NCBI GenBank assembly: GCA_023078555.1
Contig: JALAAN010000010.1
Location: forward strand, 1,364,001 to 1,428,000
Direction: 5' to 3'
Source of the DNA: Ulva prolifera
Lineage: Eukaryota; Chlorophyta; Ulvophyceae; Ulvales; Ulvaceae
Length of the DNA stretch: 64,000 nt
Shown here: piece by piece, positions 24,670-38,100 of the stretch
How the letters are laid out: every line of letters starts with the position of its first letter
Numbering within the stretch: position 1 is the first letter of the stretch
Notes under the pieces: model-generated
Database searches by the model: none
Told to the model about the DNA's origin: nothing
What the model saw: only the letters and a program-made list of their open reading frames with translations
Position numbers and translations under genes: made by a program

Positions 24670-26020
24670 ATGCCTCGGCATCAGGCCTGCAAGACTCTGG
24701 GCCGGCGCCCGGGGCACTCACTCCGGCTCCTTCTGCGGCTGGCCGCCGCGGCGTGCTGTGCTGTGCTGCTCGCAGCGTGCTGCGCAGCGCAGCAACCCCC
24801 CCACGTGCTCGCCCCCTCCCGCGCGGCAGGGGCCGGGCAGCCAGACGAGCAACTCGAGAGGACCGCGGAGGGCCTGGCCGGGGGCCGCGGCGGCGACGGC
24901 GTGGCGATAGGGGCGCTGGCGGCATCAAGGCGGCACCTGCAGCACGTCGGCGGTTGCCACCGACGACAGTGCGCCTCTCCACTGCGGTGCCCCCCTGCTG
25001 CCGTGTGCGGCGGCGCCCCTCGACATCTGCTGCGCTCCTCCGTGTGCCGCCTGTCCCGCTGCGATGTTAATCACACGGACGAGGCATGCATGTGTGTGTA
25101 TCTGTCGCATCTGATCACAGCAGCTATGCTGGGAGGATGCTCCGTGCATGCATGCTGTGCGCGTGCCGTGAGCATGGGTGTGGGTGTGTGACAACAACAG
25201 AGGCGGCGACGCGGGCAGCACGGCGACGACCTCGAGCACTGCAAGCGCACGACTGCTGGACCAGCCCACCGCGTCCACGCCACAGCCACAGCATGCATGT
25301 GCACAGCCACAGCATGCATGTGTGTGCGTCCCGTGCGGTCGCGGTTCATGCACAACGGGCACAGCAACGGCATGCATGCCTCGACCGCCGTGGCCGACAC
25401 ATCTGCTGGCCCCGCACGGAGCCTGGCCGCGTGGCTGCCCTTGTGGCTTGAGGGGGTGCACAGTCTCGCGGTCAGGGCCGCCGATGTCTCGGTTGGCACT
25501 CCCCTTTGCACATGTACCATATTCTCCTGGTCAGGAGCCAGCCAGCATGCACATCTTCTCTCATGGTTTTCCAGAACGGAAGGCCCTGGCTGTCGTCTGA
25601 TGTGCAGTGTGACGCATGCGTGGTGAGTGTGCGAGTGAGCGCGGCGCTCCGTGCAGGTGCATGCCACGCTGCCCGCGCTGCCGCGTGCCTCGCGGCAAGA
25701 GTATGGGGCACTGCAAGGACTCCAGCCGCTTCTATGTATGCACCGAGAACTGGAGCGCGAGCATGGAGCACACGCCACCCGCCAAGGAGGCAGCTCCGCC
25801 GCCAGCTCCGCCGGCTCCGCGCACCGGGGCCACCTCTCGGAGGTCCACTGCCCGACTGGAAAACGTGGCAGGGGCGTCCACGGTTGTGTTTGTGGAGCAA
25901 GACGATTATAGCACGGCGCAAGACGATGAGGGTGAAGATGATTATGAGGCTGACGAGCATTATAGCGTTGTCGAGCGCGCGATGGTGAAGTGGGAGACCG
26001 GCGCGGTGCTGGAAGGCTGA
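24670..26020 (+). CDS. Small secreted Cys-rich protein, family member 1
   Basis: Two exons are proposed, 24670-24968 and 25657-26020, giving about 220 residues. The N-terminus is a strong signal peptide (LLLRLAAAACCAVLLAACCA). The splice joins in phase 2 and creates a compact Cys module: GCHRRQCMPRCPRC, then RVPRGKSMGHC and SSRFYVC. Its spacing is C-x5-C-x3-C-x2-C-x10-C-x8-C. The same module and the same splice phase occur at 29321 and, in reduced form, at 51330. After the module comes a Pro/Ala linker and an acidic Asp/Glu/Tyr-rich tail. No membrane segment is visible, so export is likely. I recognise no named family and assign no activity; extracellular ligand, wall protein or inhibitor are all possible. 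Confidence 0.7.
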
Positions 26021-29000
26021 CGACGGACGAGTGACGCGTACATGCATGTGCATATGCATGATGTACATGCATGCTGATGATGGCGTGAGCTCGAGCTGGA
26101 GCAGCCTGCGGATTGCCCTCCGGCTGCGGATGGAGATGGCGATGATTGATTCTATTGTTATATGAGTATTGTGTGCGGCAGACTCCAGCAGCGCTGCATC
26201 GCCTTGCAGCAACTTGAAGATCGGGGCTGCCGTATTCGGAATTATTCTATGTGGTCCTAAAACCTGTCCATGCCGCGCAGTCCAGAGGAGTGTGTGCGGA
26301 CATCGAGGCCATCACGCATGCAGCGCTGGGCCTGGGCATAGGTGGGCGCTATAACCAGCGGCTGCAGCCGTCGCCTAGGGGTGTGCACGCATCTCAAACT
26401 CACGATAGACCTGTTTTTGTTGCCGTGGCCTGGCGTTGCAAGTGCCCGGGGAAACCGGCAGCAGCGCCCTGGTCGCGTACCGGTGGAAGTACACGCCGCA
26501 CTGTGCAGCAGTTCATGCTGTTGCTTGCGCTGATGGAGGCAGCGATAGAATGCTGTTGCTTGCGCTGATGCAGACAGCGATGGAATGCTGGGTCGTGCTG
26601 GGAATGTAACTGCTTGACATGTATTGTCAATGTGAAACTCACGCATCAACACACAGATGTGTGTATGCACATAGGATCGGAGCAGTTTTGTTTCTGGGAG
26701 TCGAGATCACAGAGCCACCAGGTTTGCCAGGCTTATGCCAGAGGGGGGCAAGATAGCAGATGGCAACACTGAGGTGCCCTCACTTGCAGATACCCAGACA
26801 ACATCCCATCCTGCATCGGCGCTGGTCGTCCTGCAGATTTCCCCGGGCTGAGAAGCAAGTTCAGTCCGCGATCACGTGGCGCTCTTTGAAGAATTCTCAC
26901 ATGCTGACCGGCGGTTCTGGTGCGCAGGGCGACATTGGCTGGCTAGCAGGCACGGCGGGGCTGCGCAGCTGTCGCTATCTTCAACATTCGATATTTGCGC
27001 AAGTTCTGCAGCCGCTCAGTTGCTGTGTTACAAGGACAAGGCCAGCGAGGCAGGTACGTAGCACCGCAGGCCACAAACAGGGGCACCACACACCCATGCA
27101 ACCCTCGACATGCAGTGCAGACCAACACACCCATGCAACCGCACTCGGCGGTGCCCGCTGTGGCTCAGCTGGTGTGTCTGCATACAGGGTGCCTGTGCTA
27201 TGGTCTGGTGCTTATGCTATGGCTGCTACCGGTGCCTGGACCGCCGTGCAATGCATGTGCTTGTGCGAGGAAGCTGAGCCTGAGCAGTTGACCGCACCGC
27301 CGCCGCCTGCGTTTGTGCGCGGGGGCTGTTGGTCCATGCGACTACCATGATTGCAGTCTGGATGTATGTGACGTTCGAAGCTGACATCCCACAGCCACGG
27401 CCGCTCCAGAGCCGAAGGTGGTGCATGACTGCTGGTCCCACAATCGGCACTGCTCGGGTACGGCACCGTATACATCATAATTAACGTCAGGCTGATTCGC
27501 TGTTAACAGAGAATTCTCACACTGGGCGGGGGACCGTACCTCACACAATCAGGTTTACGTTCTCCCGTTCACTCTTTTGTAATGTGGTTTACGTTCACTC
27601 ATGCATCCACTCGAGCCAAGCTAGCCTAGGAGTACGACAGGCAAGCTTATGTACAGTACTAACACGACCTCAAGTAGTGTATACATGTGTAGACTCCATG
27701 GCTGTAGTGACTGCATGCGTATGAGTGCTGGCATTCACTGCTCACAATCCATGCAGGGCAGCCTCTTGTTCGGGGGTGTTGTGCACAGGTGAAAATCACC
27801 CCCGAACCATCCGGAGATACTATAGTATACTAGTATAGATGCATCTATCGCCGGATCCGAGATTTACAAGAGGTTGAACGGGAGAGACAGATACCACAGA
27901 GAAAACTCAGTCGAGTCAACAGCCACATACACACGGCCACACTACAACCGCGCCATCTCCTAGATTGTATCTTCACGAGAGGTCTATGGAGATATCCTGG
28001 CGTGTAATGATACACGCCAGGATCGGCCGTGTAGATCTGCAGACCGAGAGCCGGCTCGCGAAAACACGGAGCTCGATGTTGGATAGAGCTTTACACTGAC
28101 ATCTATCCCGAGATATAGACCTCAACCACTGTTTGCAAACGTTTCCCCCGGCGAGATAGCGCGACCGCGAGCCCCTCGAGCCACTGCACCACTGCAGTCG
28201 CACGTACTTTCTTCGGTAACCCCCGCTTCTTCTTCTGGGGCAGCTGCTGGCGACATGCACGGCGACATGTTGTCACGCTGTCGAACTCACCGACGGCCAA
28301 AGAACGATTCCCAGCTGCAGCCGCATATCACATCAATTTAAATGGCGCTCGAGGATCCTGGCTCTGCTTGCTGCCACCGTGCCGCTCTGAAATATGTTTA
28401 CAAAAGAGTGAACGCGAGCAGACAAACCGCTGCCACCGTGCCTGAAAGGTCTCTGCAGCCCTTGCCAACGCACCACTTCTTAAGCTTGGCGCCCAGTACT
28501 TCCAGCACTGGTGCGACACGGACCTTAAGTGTTGAGATGACGGCTTTGTGCCATTGCCGGGTTTCCTTTGCAACAAGTCTAGTCTTCTGTTCAACCTGCA
28601 CCACACGAACCTTGCTCACGGGCCCACATGCACATGAGATGCATCTCACGCCTCGAACGAAATTCCGACCCAACCGATGGCCTTCGATCACCTGCATTCA
28701 CCTGCTGCCGGGATTCTACAGAATCGTGGCTGCCATGCCGCGCCTGTGTATGTCAGGCGCCTGCCAATTGAGCTGAGGCGAAGAACCGCCTGCGGCCGGT
28801 GCACATGTGCACAACTGCACGGTTGTGCACAAGCGCTGCACGCTGTGCTTCGACACTGTGACTTCCCATCGAGAAGATCACAGAGATGCTGACTGGTGCA
28901 GAATGGCCTGCATGCAAGCACCGCATGCTGCGTTCAATGCTATCAGCTGCAGCCTACTGTAATTGACAGTGTGCACATCTCGGGCGGACGACCACATGCT

Positions 29001-29320
29001 GCCCCAACAGATCATCTCACCCTATTCCAGCGCGGAGTCACCCTCAGCCCTGGAGCCTTTGAATGTGGACCAGCAACGTAAACATATGATGTCATTCATG
29101 TGCACCCTAGAAATTTGTCCCAACACTCCTAGTTGGTGCAGCATGCCAGCTTGAAGACCCCTCTCCGGCCAGTGTGCTGCGCGTGCTGTGCGTGCTACGT
29201 GCTACCTGTACGGAGCCCTCCAGGTGCACCTCCACGTGCATGCAGGAGACAAGGCTCGTCACACCACGCGCTCATCACCAACTCAATTGATTTTTCATTT
29301 TTCATCACATTGACGACGGA
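26021..29320. other. Intergenic, interspersed-repeat fragments
   Basis: No supported gene. The strip holds a two-unit ~35-bp tandem repeat near 26516-26590 and a piece of the inverted-repeat element near 26230-26262. A copy of the AGGCAGGTAGCACCGC repeat lies at 27026-27110. Fragments of the ACAAAAGAGTGAAC repeat lie at 27546-27580 (minus), 27881-27957 (divergent, plus) and 28396-28415. Frames near 28342-28776 have no recognisable content. Confidence 0.5.
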
Positions 29321-30894
29321 ATGGCCGTCATCGCGGTTTCCAAACTCCTGCTGCTCGTGCTGTCATGCGCGGGCCTGGCCGGAGTTCTCGGCGCTGGCAC
29401 GGACATGCATGCGGGTGGCCTCAGGGGCAACCCTAACGCCCTGGCCGACGCCTCCTCCTCCACCTCACAGCGCGGCAGTGGGCTTGTGGCGGCCGGCGGC
29501 AACGAAGATATGGTGCTCGACCACGATTCTGGACCCCAGAATCACCTTGGAGGTGATGAGCCTGCGGGCCGGAGCCTGTTGCACTCATGCCACTTCCGCT
29601 CGTGCGTGCCTGCCCCTCCAGCGTCAGTGCTGCGCATGAACACCTGGGTGCTGCGCCCGATGCCCTGGCCCAAGATGGCCGATGCTCTCTCCAATCAAGC
29701 TGCTAATAGCATTGATGCTCCGCAAACATTGCCACGGACCAGACGGTGGCCACACGTCATGTGAGCATGCACACATGCATGAATATAGCTGCGTTTTGTA
29801 TGTAATGCATGGTCATAATGCATGTGGCATTGCGGCCGTGAACTACAGCCCGAGAGTTTCCTGCTCGTTTGTGGCCAAGTGCGGGGTGCAAATACGGGGG
29901 TGGAGGGCAGTCCAGAATCCAGAGTCATAGCGGCTTTACACGGGGATATGAATCCCGGGGCAGGGCAGCGGCTGCCTCTCGCACTGTCAACAGAAGCACA
30001 TGCACACATGCGCAAGCAGCAGCTAGTGCTGGGCCATCAGGTCCAATCACATAGAGCAATTCCAAATATTGAGGTCTGACTGCTGGCCGGCAGCCCCAAG
30101 AAATGGTGGCACGTGACCCGGAGGTGGCGTGCAGGTGTTCGCCGCGGTGTGCGACATGCAGAATACCGCGCAGCGGTGGCGGCTGGGGGCACTGCCAGGC
30201 AAACAACCAGCTGTACAACTGCCGCAGAAACTGGAACAACTCCGTCCTCATCGCCGAGACGGACGAGTACCGTGACTGGTCGAACGCGCAGGTGTTTGAC
30301 GAGGAGGGGGAGAACGTGCCGTTTGAGGAGGAGCCGCGGGGGCCCCTTTTGCAGTTCGAGACGAGAGCCAGGTTCCGCATGAACGGGGGGCCGGAGCATG
30401 CCTTCCCTGACCTGCCGACCAAAGCGATGCCACCCACAGCAGGGAAGCCAGAGGAAAGCGGCCCCGAGAACATTTTTGAATTCCACATGACACCGCCTGA
30501 GCCTGCCGATGAGAGCGCCGAGGGGGAATCAGACATTGCGACTGCAGATGAGGGGATTGCCGGTAATGAGACTCCAGATGAGGAAGCTTCTGATGGGGAG
30601 AATGCAGGTGATGAGACTGCAGATGAGGAAGCTACAGATGGGGAGAATGCAGGTGATGAGACTCCAGATGAGGAAGCTTTAGATGGGGAGAATGCGGGTG
30701 ATGAGACTCCAGATGAGGAAGCTCCAGATGGGGAGAATGCGGGCAATGCCACTCCTGGCCTGGGTAACGGAGGCAACCCTGGGCAAGGCCTGGGGAGAGG
30801 GAGACCACTGCGTGACTCCCTTAGCCCTGAGCTCTCAGGCGGAAGAAGTAGCATGCGAGGCGCTGGGGCTGCCCGAAATTCCGCAGGAGGATAA
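29321..30894 (+). CDS. Small secreted Cys-rich protein, family member 2, with acidic repeats
   Basis: Two exons are proposed, 29321-29601 and 30135-30894, giving about 346 residues. The start gives a signal peptide (SKLLLLVLSCAGLAGVLGAG). Splicing in phase 2 (donor GTGCGT, acceptor GTGCAG) yields the Cys module SCHFRSCSPRCATCRIPR, then GWGHC and NNQLYNC, aligning with member 1 Cys for Cys. The C-terminal part is long and acidic, with four tandem ~13-residue units (DETPDEEASDGENAG type), then a Gly/Arg-rich end. There is no membrane segment. The intron carries an inverted copy of the inverted-repeat element. Function unknown; the acidic tail could bind cations or a basic partner. The gene lies about 4 kb upstream of a receptor kinase on the same strand. 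Confidence 0.75.
30025..30098 (-). repeat. Inverted-repeat element fragment in the intron of Cys-rich member 2
   Basis: Read on the minus strand this matches one end and the core of the element at 2997-3094 (ATTGCTCTATGTGAT, then a terminus close to GGCCCAGCACT). It lies wholly within the intron and ends about 36 bp before the acceptor. Confidence 0.5.
30559..30748 (+). repeat. 39-bp coding minisatellite
   Basis: About four to five 39-bp units encode the acidic repeat of Cys-rich member 2. The unit keeps the reading frame, so copy number can change without disrupting the protein. Confidence 0.85.
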
Positions 30895-32825
30895 GCCATC
30901 CAATTTGCAGGCCCGCCACGGTCCGCTTTGATTGGCACCAGCTGCATAGCAATCTCAGCAGAACGTCTCAATGATTAGAGCATCTGTCAACCTCGGCCGT
31001 GGTCAGTTGCCACAGCGCCTCAGGCCACGTGTGATGAAGTGGCATACACTACGTACTTCAAATCGCAAACCGATCGGTTCTGCGGCGCAAGCAGCCGCAT
31101 CTGCACAAGCCGTACCAGGCCAGTGGTATGAGGCCATTCTTGCAGGCCATTCATGGATAATTGTGTACACATAAATGTAAATTGTGAAGGGAGTTGCCCT
31201 GTGTGTGAAGGACATGAACACCGCTGACCCGTGCGATTTTCATGCCAGCTCCAGAGCTGACTGTGGCCGAGGGTGACACAGGCTCTGTAAACTTGAATTA
31301 AAACTTTCGAAGCGCAACCTCCAGAGCAGAGGTTCCCGCTGCAAACGTACGATTTCACGGTACATATTGACTGCTGACTACACGGATGCCTGTAGCGGCA
31401 CGTTTTGCAGCAGCCTGAGTGCAGCCTGAGTGCAGCGTGAGTGCAGCCCGCTTGAGGTCGCTGCCCGTCGTGGCCGTATGGTCCAAGGTACAGGCTTGAG
31501 AGCTGTAAGCAGTCAATATGATATCGGGTCATTGTATGCGCATATCATATCGGCGATATGTGTAAATTGAGATCCCGCGCTGCATCCACACCATGCATAT
31601 GCGTGTGCAGTGCTGCATCCACACCATGCATATGCGTGTGCAGTGCTGCATCCACACCATGCATATGCGTGTGCAGTGCTGCATCCACACCATGCAGCTG
31701 CCCTGTTTCTGGGTACCATGCATGCTCCTGGCAGTGTGAGGCCTTACACTGCAGCATGCTTGCTTCTTTCGCGGCGCTGCCCGCGCGGTGCTGCCCACGC
31801 GCCACGCCACCTTTATCCTTGTGACACTGCAGCATGCTGCACGGAATGTCCGGATCCGTTGCGATCGTTGCATAGTTGACCAGCCCCGACCTGGAATTGC
31901 TCATCTGCACCCTCGAGATCTACACAGCGCATTGCGCCCCTGAGCCCTGAGCCGCGCCCTGATGGGGAATCTACTACGTGTGCATTCGAACGTGTACGAC
32001 TGCAGATTGCATGCAACTGCCTTAAGGTCCACACCCCATATGCATGCTGCAGGCCTTTAATTATTTCATTTGAATGGCAGCAGTGGGGCGCGTGCAACTG
32101 CAAGCGCCGGCTGCTGGTGCTGCATTGTGACTGCAGGCGACCCTGCTATCATCACGCATCTCCCGGCGCGCTGTGGGGCGGTTCACATGCCCGGCGGGGG
32201 CCGCAGCTGCAGCGGATCGTACGCACAACGTTGCTACCCATGGCTACGTTGGCAACCTATATGTGTACACATGTGACCGGGGGGGCCGGTTGTAGTGTGA
32301 TCGTGTGTGTATGTGTTGCTGTTGATTCGGGTGAAATTCGGTTTTGGTGTTAGGGGTTAGGCCCCCGGGTTAGGCTCATCTCGCTCCGGCGGGTGACTGT
32401 GTGGCTCCATCTAGCGCTTGCGCTGGTGGGGTAGCCGCTTATCGAGCGCCTGTTCGCCTCTTCCGCCGGATGTCACAATGCATGAGCCTGCGGGCAGCAG
32501 TGTGGTGACAGGTGCACCCATGCACGGACGATCCGCGGATCCAGTACACGTGCAGGGGTAAGCCGCCAGCCGAGATTGTCTCGATGTAGCGAGAGACATC
32601 CCGCGAGGGTTTCTCGCTGTATCCTTGAGTGTTCAGTGTGCATATAAGCATGTGCACACTAAGATCTGTAACCTCTCTTCTTGCTGTCTCACGGTGTTAG
32701 CATCTCCCCATCAGTGTTTCCTCGGTTCTACCTCTGTGCGCAGAAGGTATGGAACACTGGCCTCCTGACCTGACCTGACGTAAGACTGCGCGTCTGACCT
32801 GAGCGAATATAAGCATTTGTGACAC
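30895..32825. other. Intergenic, with a tandem repeat
   Basis: No supported gene. A minus-strand fragment of the ACAAAAGAGTGAAC repeat, tail half only, lies at 32292-32352. The small tandem array at 31579-31700 is listed separately. Confidence 0.5.
31579..31700 (+). repeat. 33-bp tandem repeat
   Basis: Three full units and a partial one begin at 31579, 31612, 31645 and 31678. Each contains CCATGCATATGCGTGTG. The period is a multiple of three, which produces several spurious open frames on both strands. Confidence 0.9.
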
Positions 32826-33104
32826 CGGACTGCAGTCTGCCCTGGAGCCGCTCTACCGTGCCCTCGCGAGGGGCGCGGGTGTGGAGCTGAATCGCCGCGG
32901 GGACATCGTCGTGGTCATGCCGCGCCTGGAGATGCCGGCCGTGGACGTCGTGGTCACACATGCGCCGGCGGCCTCGTACGTGGCCGCTGCGGCGCGGGAG
33001 ACGGGTGCGACGGCGGAGCGGGTGGAGGACAGGAAGCTTAAGCGGGACCGCTTCCGGCGGGACTTGCCTGACCATGCCGCGTTCCGGTTTGTTCCGTTTG
33101 CAGT
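32826..33104 (+). mobile_element. LINE-like fragment, C-terminal part of the element's protein
   Basis: An open GC-rich stretch reads ...RRGDIVVVMP..., DVVVTHAPAASYVAAAARET and DHAAFRFVPFAVES. This resembles the region after the reverse transcriptase in algal non-LTR elements. It stops abruptly at VES, where sequence related to the ACAAAAGAGTGAAC repeat begins. Related pieces lie at 57722-57990 (minus) and 50540-50660. Family assignment is from memory of motif style. Confidence 0.5.
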
Positions 33105-35142
33105 CGAATCATGTACACATACACAAAAGAGTGAACCGTTCAGCGTTTGCATATACATATACGACCGTTCAAGTGTGTATGAAACATCACAGCCAAGCAC
33201 CGCATCAAGTGCATGTAGTATGCGCGTGCATGGTGTACTATCCGATGCAGTCTCTGTCGACAAATTTGGTACATTGGGTTGAGTACAAAATCATGCATAT
33301 ATAATGGTGTATGGCCATGTCCCCGCCTCCCCCCCCGTCCATACCTTCGGGCCTTACCGGTCGTGGCCATCATGACGGTAGTACGTCACGGTACACCTAG
33401 TGATCACGGGCTCTAGATCTGTTCCTGCTTGCGCTGCTGGAACTCGAAACTGCTGTGCGTGACCACCGAGCTCGCTTTCAGCAAGTGGCCCGGGCCTACA
33501 GGACTGTGAAGTGCGTGATGTTGCCCACGCCTTCCGCATGTGGTGCGGAGCTCCGCACCGCGGAGCACGTACATGTGTTCGGGATTGCCGAGGTCCGATG
33601 CGTTTTTTCCGGGGCACGGACATCCAAATTTGCACAATCCAACTTCGAAGATCGTGATCACGTTTTTCGAGCTGGCCACTTGTGCACACCTGCAGCAGGT
33701 GTGGCCACCGGGACCACACGGCAGCCATGAGTTCCTTCAATCTCCTGTTGTCTGTAACACTGAGAGCTGATCTGTCATGGCCCTCACCACATGTGCAGAA
33801 GCTTGAACATCGCTTACCGCCGCTGGATCGCCCGACTTACACGACTTGCCGCCAATCGGGACATCTGAGTAGCATCTGCATTGCATGCATGCACACCGTC
33901 ACATGTGCCGGGCTTCCCAGGTCAGGTGTCGTGATGGACCTAGCGTGCTCGCACTTCTGTGCAAGACAGCCATACCTGGAGTTAGCCAGCCTTGGACGCT
34001 CGACACGGTCGATTTGAGCTACACCAGCATTCTGTCTTCTGAGCATCACCTGGCTGGGCACGGGAAGTTGCATTCGCCGGGGTTCGGGAGCGCGCGGGTT
34101 CTGCACTCGTCATGATTGTGCCTCTGCACGATGGTGGTCACCGCAGGCCACGCCCGTATCTATACCTGGACGACTTCACTGCTGGTCACGCTTGATGCTG
34201 CTGAGCTGATTGCTTGACTGCCCACCCCGGTGCCTCAGGATAGTCTCTGTAGACTGTTGTAGTACTCGCGAGCTCGTCTGCGTCGAGGCCGCTCTGCATG
34301 CGACCTGTGAATGGGGCCTGGTGGATCGCGCCACTGGCCGCACTCGTGTGCTTCCAGATCCATAGCAATGGCCAAGCGGCATCCGACACATTGCTCGTCA
34401 GAAGCGAGCGTCTGGTGCGCGTCAATCTTCTTCTCTGACTCGTCCTGCATGGAGATTTACATACGTATCGCTCGCTTGACGATTCTGGTGCAAACGGAAA
34501 CAGGTGAACCAGCTGCTACCCATGCTGCGCTGCAGCTCAGGCTGCCAGCATCAACATGTTCATAATCTCTGTGCTTCATCTAGTACCTTCGGGGTGGGAG
34601 CTCTGTCGCACCTCCGTCGCACGGGAGCTCTCACGCGAGAGACGTAGCTGAACATCGCGACTCCAGCGCTCACGGATCATAAGCGGCAGGTCATGATGTA
34701 ACTTTGTGGTCGTTGTGGCTTTTAGACTGCATCAGATCATTTGTACTGTGCAGAGTTCTTCAGGCACTCCCGGCCCACAGTATACTAAGAGGAACACAGC
34801 ATACAGCCCACAATATTGGACACCGCGGCGCTCAGATCAGTACACACACCTGGTATATCACGCGTAAATTTCCGTTGCTACAAATTCAGCTACATGAGTC
34901 GATTCAGTGCCAGCAGAATTTGTTCTTACAGCCTATAACAACCTGGGGCCGTACGCGTCACAGCTGCAGAGTGGCAGCCTTTAGATCGGATGAGACTCAG
35001 TAGATACCATACTTGAGTCCCTGTCGAACAATAATATTTGCCCTCACAGCGTCTCTAGCGGCAGTAACTTCATGTTGGGCTGCAGGAACGCCTCGATCAT
35101 GGCCAAGCCAAGGCCAGTGGCACCACTGCCAACGGACCATCC
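33105..35142. other. Intergenic / 5' region of receptor kinase 1
   Basis: An ACAAAAGAGTGAACC repeat head lies at 33117-33141. Frames at 33455-33730 and 34704-35003 are unassigned. The second starts MWSLWLLDCIRSFVLCRVLQ and could be a signal-peptide exon of the receptor kinase, but I could not connect it. Confidence 0.35.
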
Positions 35143-38100
35143 ATGCCTCACGACCCTGAACTCTTGACCATGCTGCCAAGCCCTCTGAGTCAACAACCAC
35201 AGTCAGCTGAGTCCGCCATGGGCGGGTCTATGTCATCCGGGCGGTTGCTGCAAGACGTCGACACGCAAACCACCGCAAAAAAGGTCAGTACAGGTGACGA
35301 GCTGCTGAATGCTGTTGATGATGAGGCTCGAGATATTGTCATCACGCAGCACCTGGACCTCAGAAATAAAACAAATCTTGTAGTTGCGGACCAGATCAGC
35401 AGTCTTCTGGATTCAGCTCAGCTGAGGTCAGTCCGGGTGCGCTGTGCCGCCATGTGCTGCCACGACTGCCACGACTGCGCATGCAGCCGGTTTTGACACA
35501 CGGATGCAGAGCGAGCGGTGTGTGGTGCAGTGACGAGCGATGCCATGTTGTCGTGGAATTCAATTGTGAGGTGCTGAGAAATGACCAATGTGTGCTGTTC
35601 ACCCTCAGTGCTGGTACCATTTTGTCACCTGCCCGGCCGGCCCCTCGCTCCGCCCCGCCGCGCGTACCGCAGGCTACTACCAGCTAGCTTGCGTCATGTC
35701 AGGGATCTGTGATCACCGGTGTGTTGAAAGGTTGATCTGTGGTGTGTGTACGATTCTTTCCAAGATGCAGGTGATCGCGAATCCATGAGATTCTGCCACT
35801 GCGCGTTCGTTTTCAAACAGGGACACAACGTTGCGCAATCTATATACGCACACTGTCAACGGCGCTGCAGTGGCGTGCAGGGCAACTGCTCTGACCCCCG
35901 GCCTGCGGAAGTGCTGGGCCTGGACGGCACAGATGCGAGCATCCAAGGCCTGCTGCCCCTGAAGCTGTACCAGTGCCTGATTCTTGTCGCCGGCCCGTGG
36001 TTGGCTGTTGATGATGGTAGAGTGTGGGTGGACAACATCTATCTCAAACTGTGGCGCGAACATGTTTCTCCAGCTGCTGCTCTCATCACCGCTGGCCCCA
36101 ATATTAATTCAAGTCGGGCATATGCCTATACACCCAATATTAATTCAAGTCGGGCGTATGCCTATACACCCGCAACGAGTGTCTACATAACAGATGTGAC
36201 ATTCCACGTAGAAGGGGGACATGCCAGTGGCCAGGCGACCAGATCTGCGATCGGCGTGAGTGCAGTCTTGTCGAAAGTGTACATTGACGGTGCGCCTCAT
36301 TGCCTCATGTGGATCGCTGATATGCTCAATCCATGCAGGCCTGGAGTTGTGCCTGCTTTGTTCTCACGAGACGTAATTGTGCTGCATCTTTGCAGAGGCT
36401 GCACATGTGTGTCCTGTGTTACAAGGACAAAGCAAGCACATGTGTGTCCTGTGTGGGCTGCTGCAAGTATGTCGACATCTTCATCTGTGCTGGGATTGTA
36501 CTCTCAGCACTCGAGCTGGAGCGTGGGGTTTTCGCCTTCCTGAACAGATCTGTCCGGTCCTGACGATCCGACCCTGACCACCTCAGGACCTCTGCAGCAA
36601 ACAGATCCGCAAGGTCATCACCTACGTGTTGGTGTGCAGGTTGTATCTTCACGGGCTGGCGGGGGGCGTCCTCTCCCCTGTTGATGTCACGCATAAGCAT
36701 CGCCCTCACGACCAATTCCGTCTTTGCAAACATGATCCTGGGTGTTGAGCTTGCGGACGTCTCATTCGGCAGCTCCATCCGACTGAAGAATGTGTCTCTC
36801 GCAAACGTTGAGCTCGAGCATGGGGCAGTCGTCAGCACCACAAGCAATGACTACGAAAAGTCACTCCACTGCGCCTTATACTATGAGCCACTGGATGATG
36901 CACAGTATGACGTTGAGGTGGAGCCTTTCCCACCACAGAACCGCAGCATGCTGGGCGAGGAAGTCCTAATCCGCGACCGCACCATGAGCGACTGCCTGTT
37001 CCTGCCTGTAGCAGACGATGCCGTGCTGCCAGGCTGCCCCGCACAGTCGGCTGACACTCGCAGGCGCATGCGTGATGGCGACTTGGGTCATTTCATCTAT
37101 CTGGACATGGTTGGCGATGCGTGCGATTCTGGGGATGAGCTTGTCTTCAGTTTTCAGCAGCGCGAGCAATTTCTTTCCTGTGCCGGGCTTGAGGTCAATC
37201 TTTTGGCGAAGAGACAGGTGTGTTATCTTCCACGGAGGTCCACAGATCTACCTTTCGTGGTGCATGGTCGGGTCGGATTGTGTTGCCTGCATGTTTGATC
37301 GGCTTGCAAATTCGCCGGCGTGTCATCAGCCGTGGTCAGCAAATCCACGCTCCCTGCTATTTCGTAAGCTGCCACGCGACACGGCCGAGCTTCCCGGTGC
37401 ACAACTCAATGTCGAAAGTGACCAGTCCCACGTATGAGCGTGTCGTATCATATGAAGCATGACCAGACGCTGCGGCTCCCTCACACTGACAGGCTGGCTG
37501 ACATGGCGCAGGAGCTGCCTCCACTACCACCGCCACCACTGGGGTGCCAAGATCTCTCCTTTTTGTCGGACCAAGGGCCCCACCGTTCCATTCGAGAGAA
37601 TCGTACATGCTTCAAACCGCGTACAGTTGAGGTGCCGCCTGCCGTAGCCGCTCGCCTGCTCCCTTCCCTCTGCAACGACTCCACCTGCCCACCTCCTCCG
37701 TTTCCGCCCATAGCCACGCTGTGGACTCCCGCTCAGCGCGGCCCGGACGTTGCGGCTGTCGCGTCCATCGTGCTGGCTGCTGTGCTGCTGCTCTGCCTTG
37801 CTATCATCCTCTGGCAATGCGGCGGCCGATGCCGGGGGCACGGTCAGAGTGCGGCAACTGCCCGGCATGCATGCGCAGCCGACTCCGGGATCACGACCTG
37901 GACTGGCGAGCATGCGCGGGTGTGGCCCACCGGCTGCACATCCAGCCCTCATGCACAACACAAACGTACATATTGTCACATGTCTGTATCAACAACGTAG
38001 CAGCCTGACTGTTGAGGCGCTGTTGGGGGTATGGTGCCGGCAGCTCAAAGGGACGGCATGCTTTGCTGACCTGCAGTCCCGAATCCTTGAAGTCTTTGCT

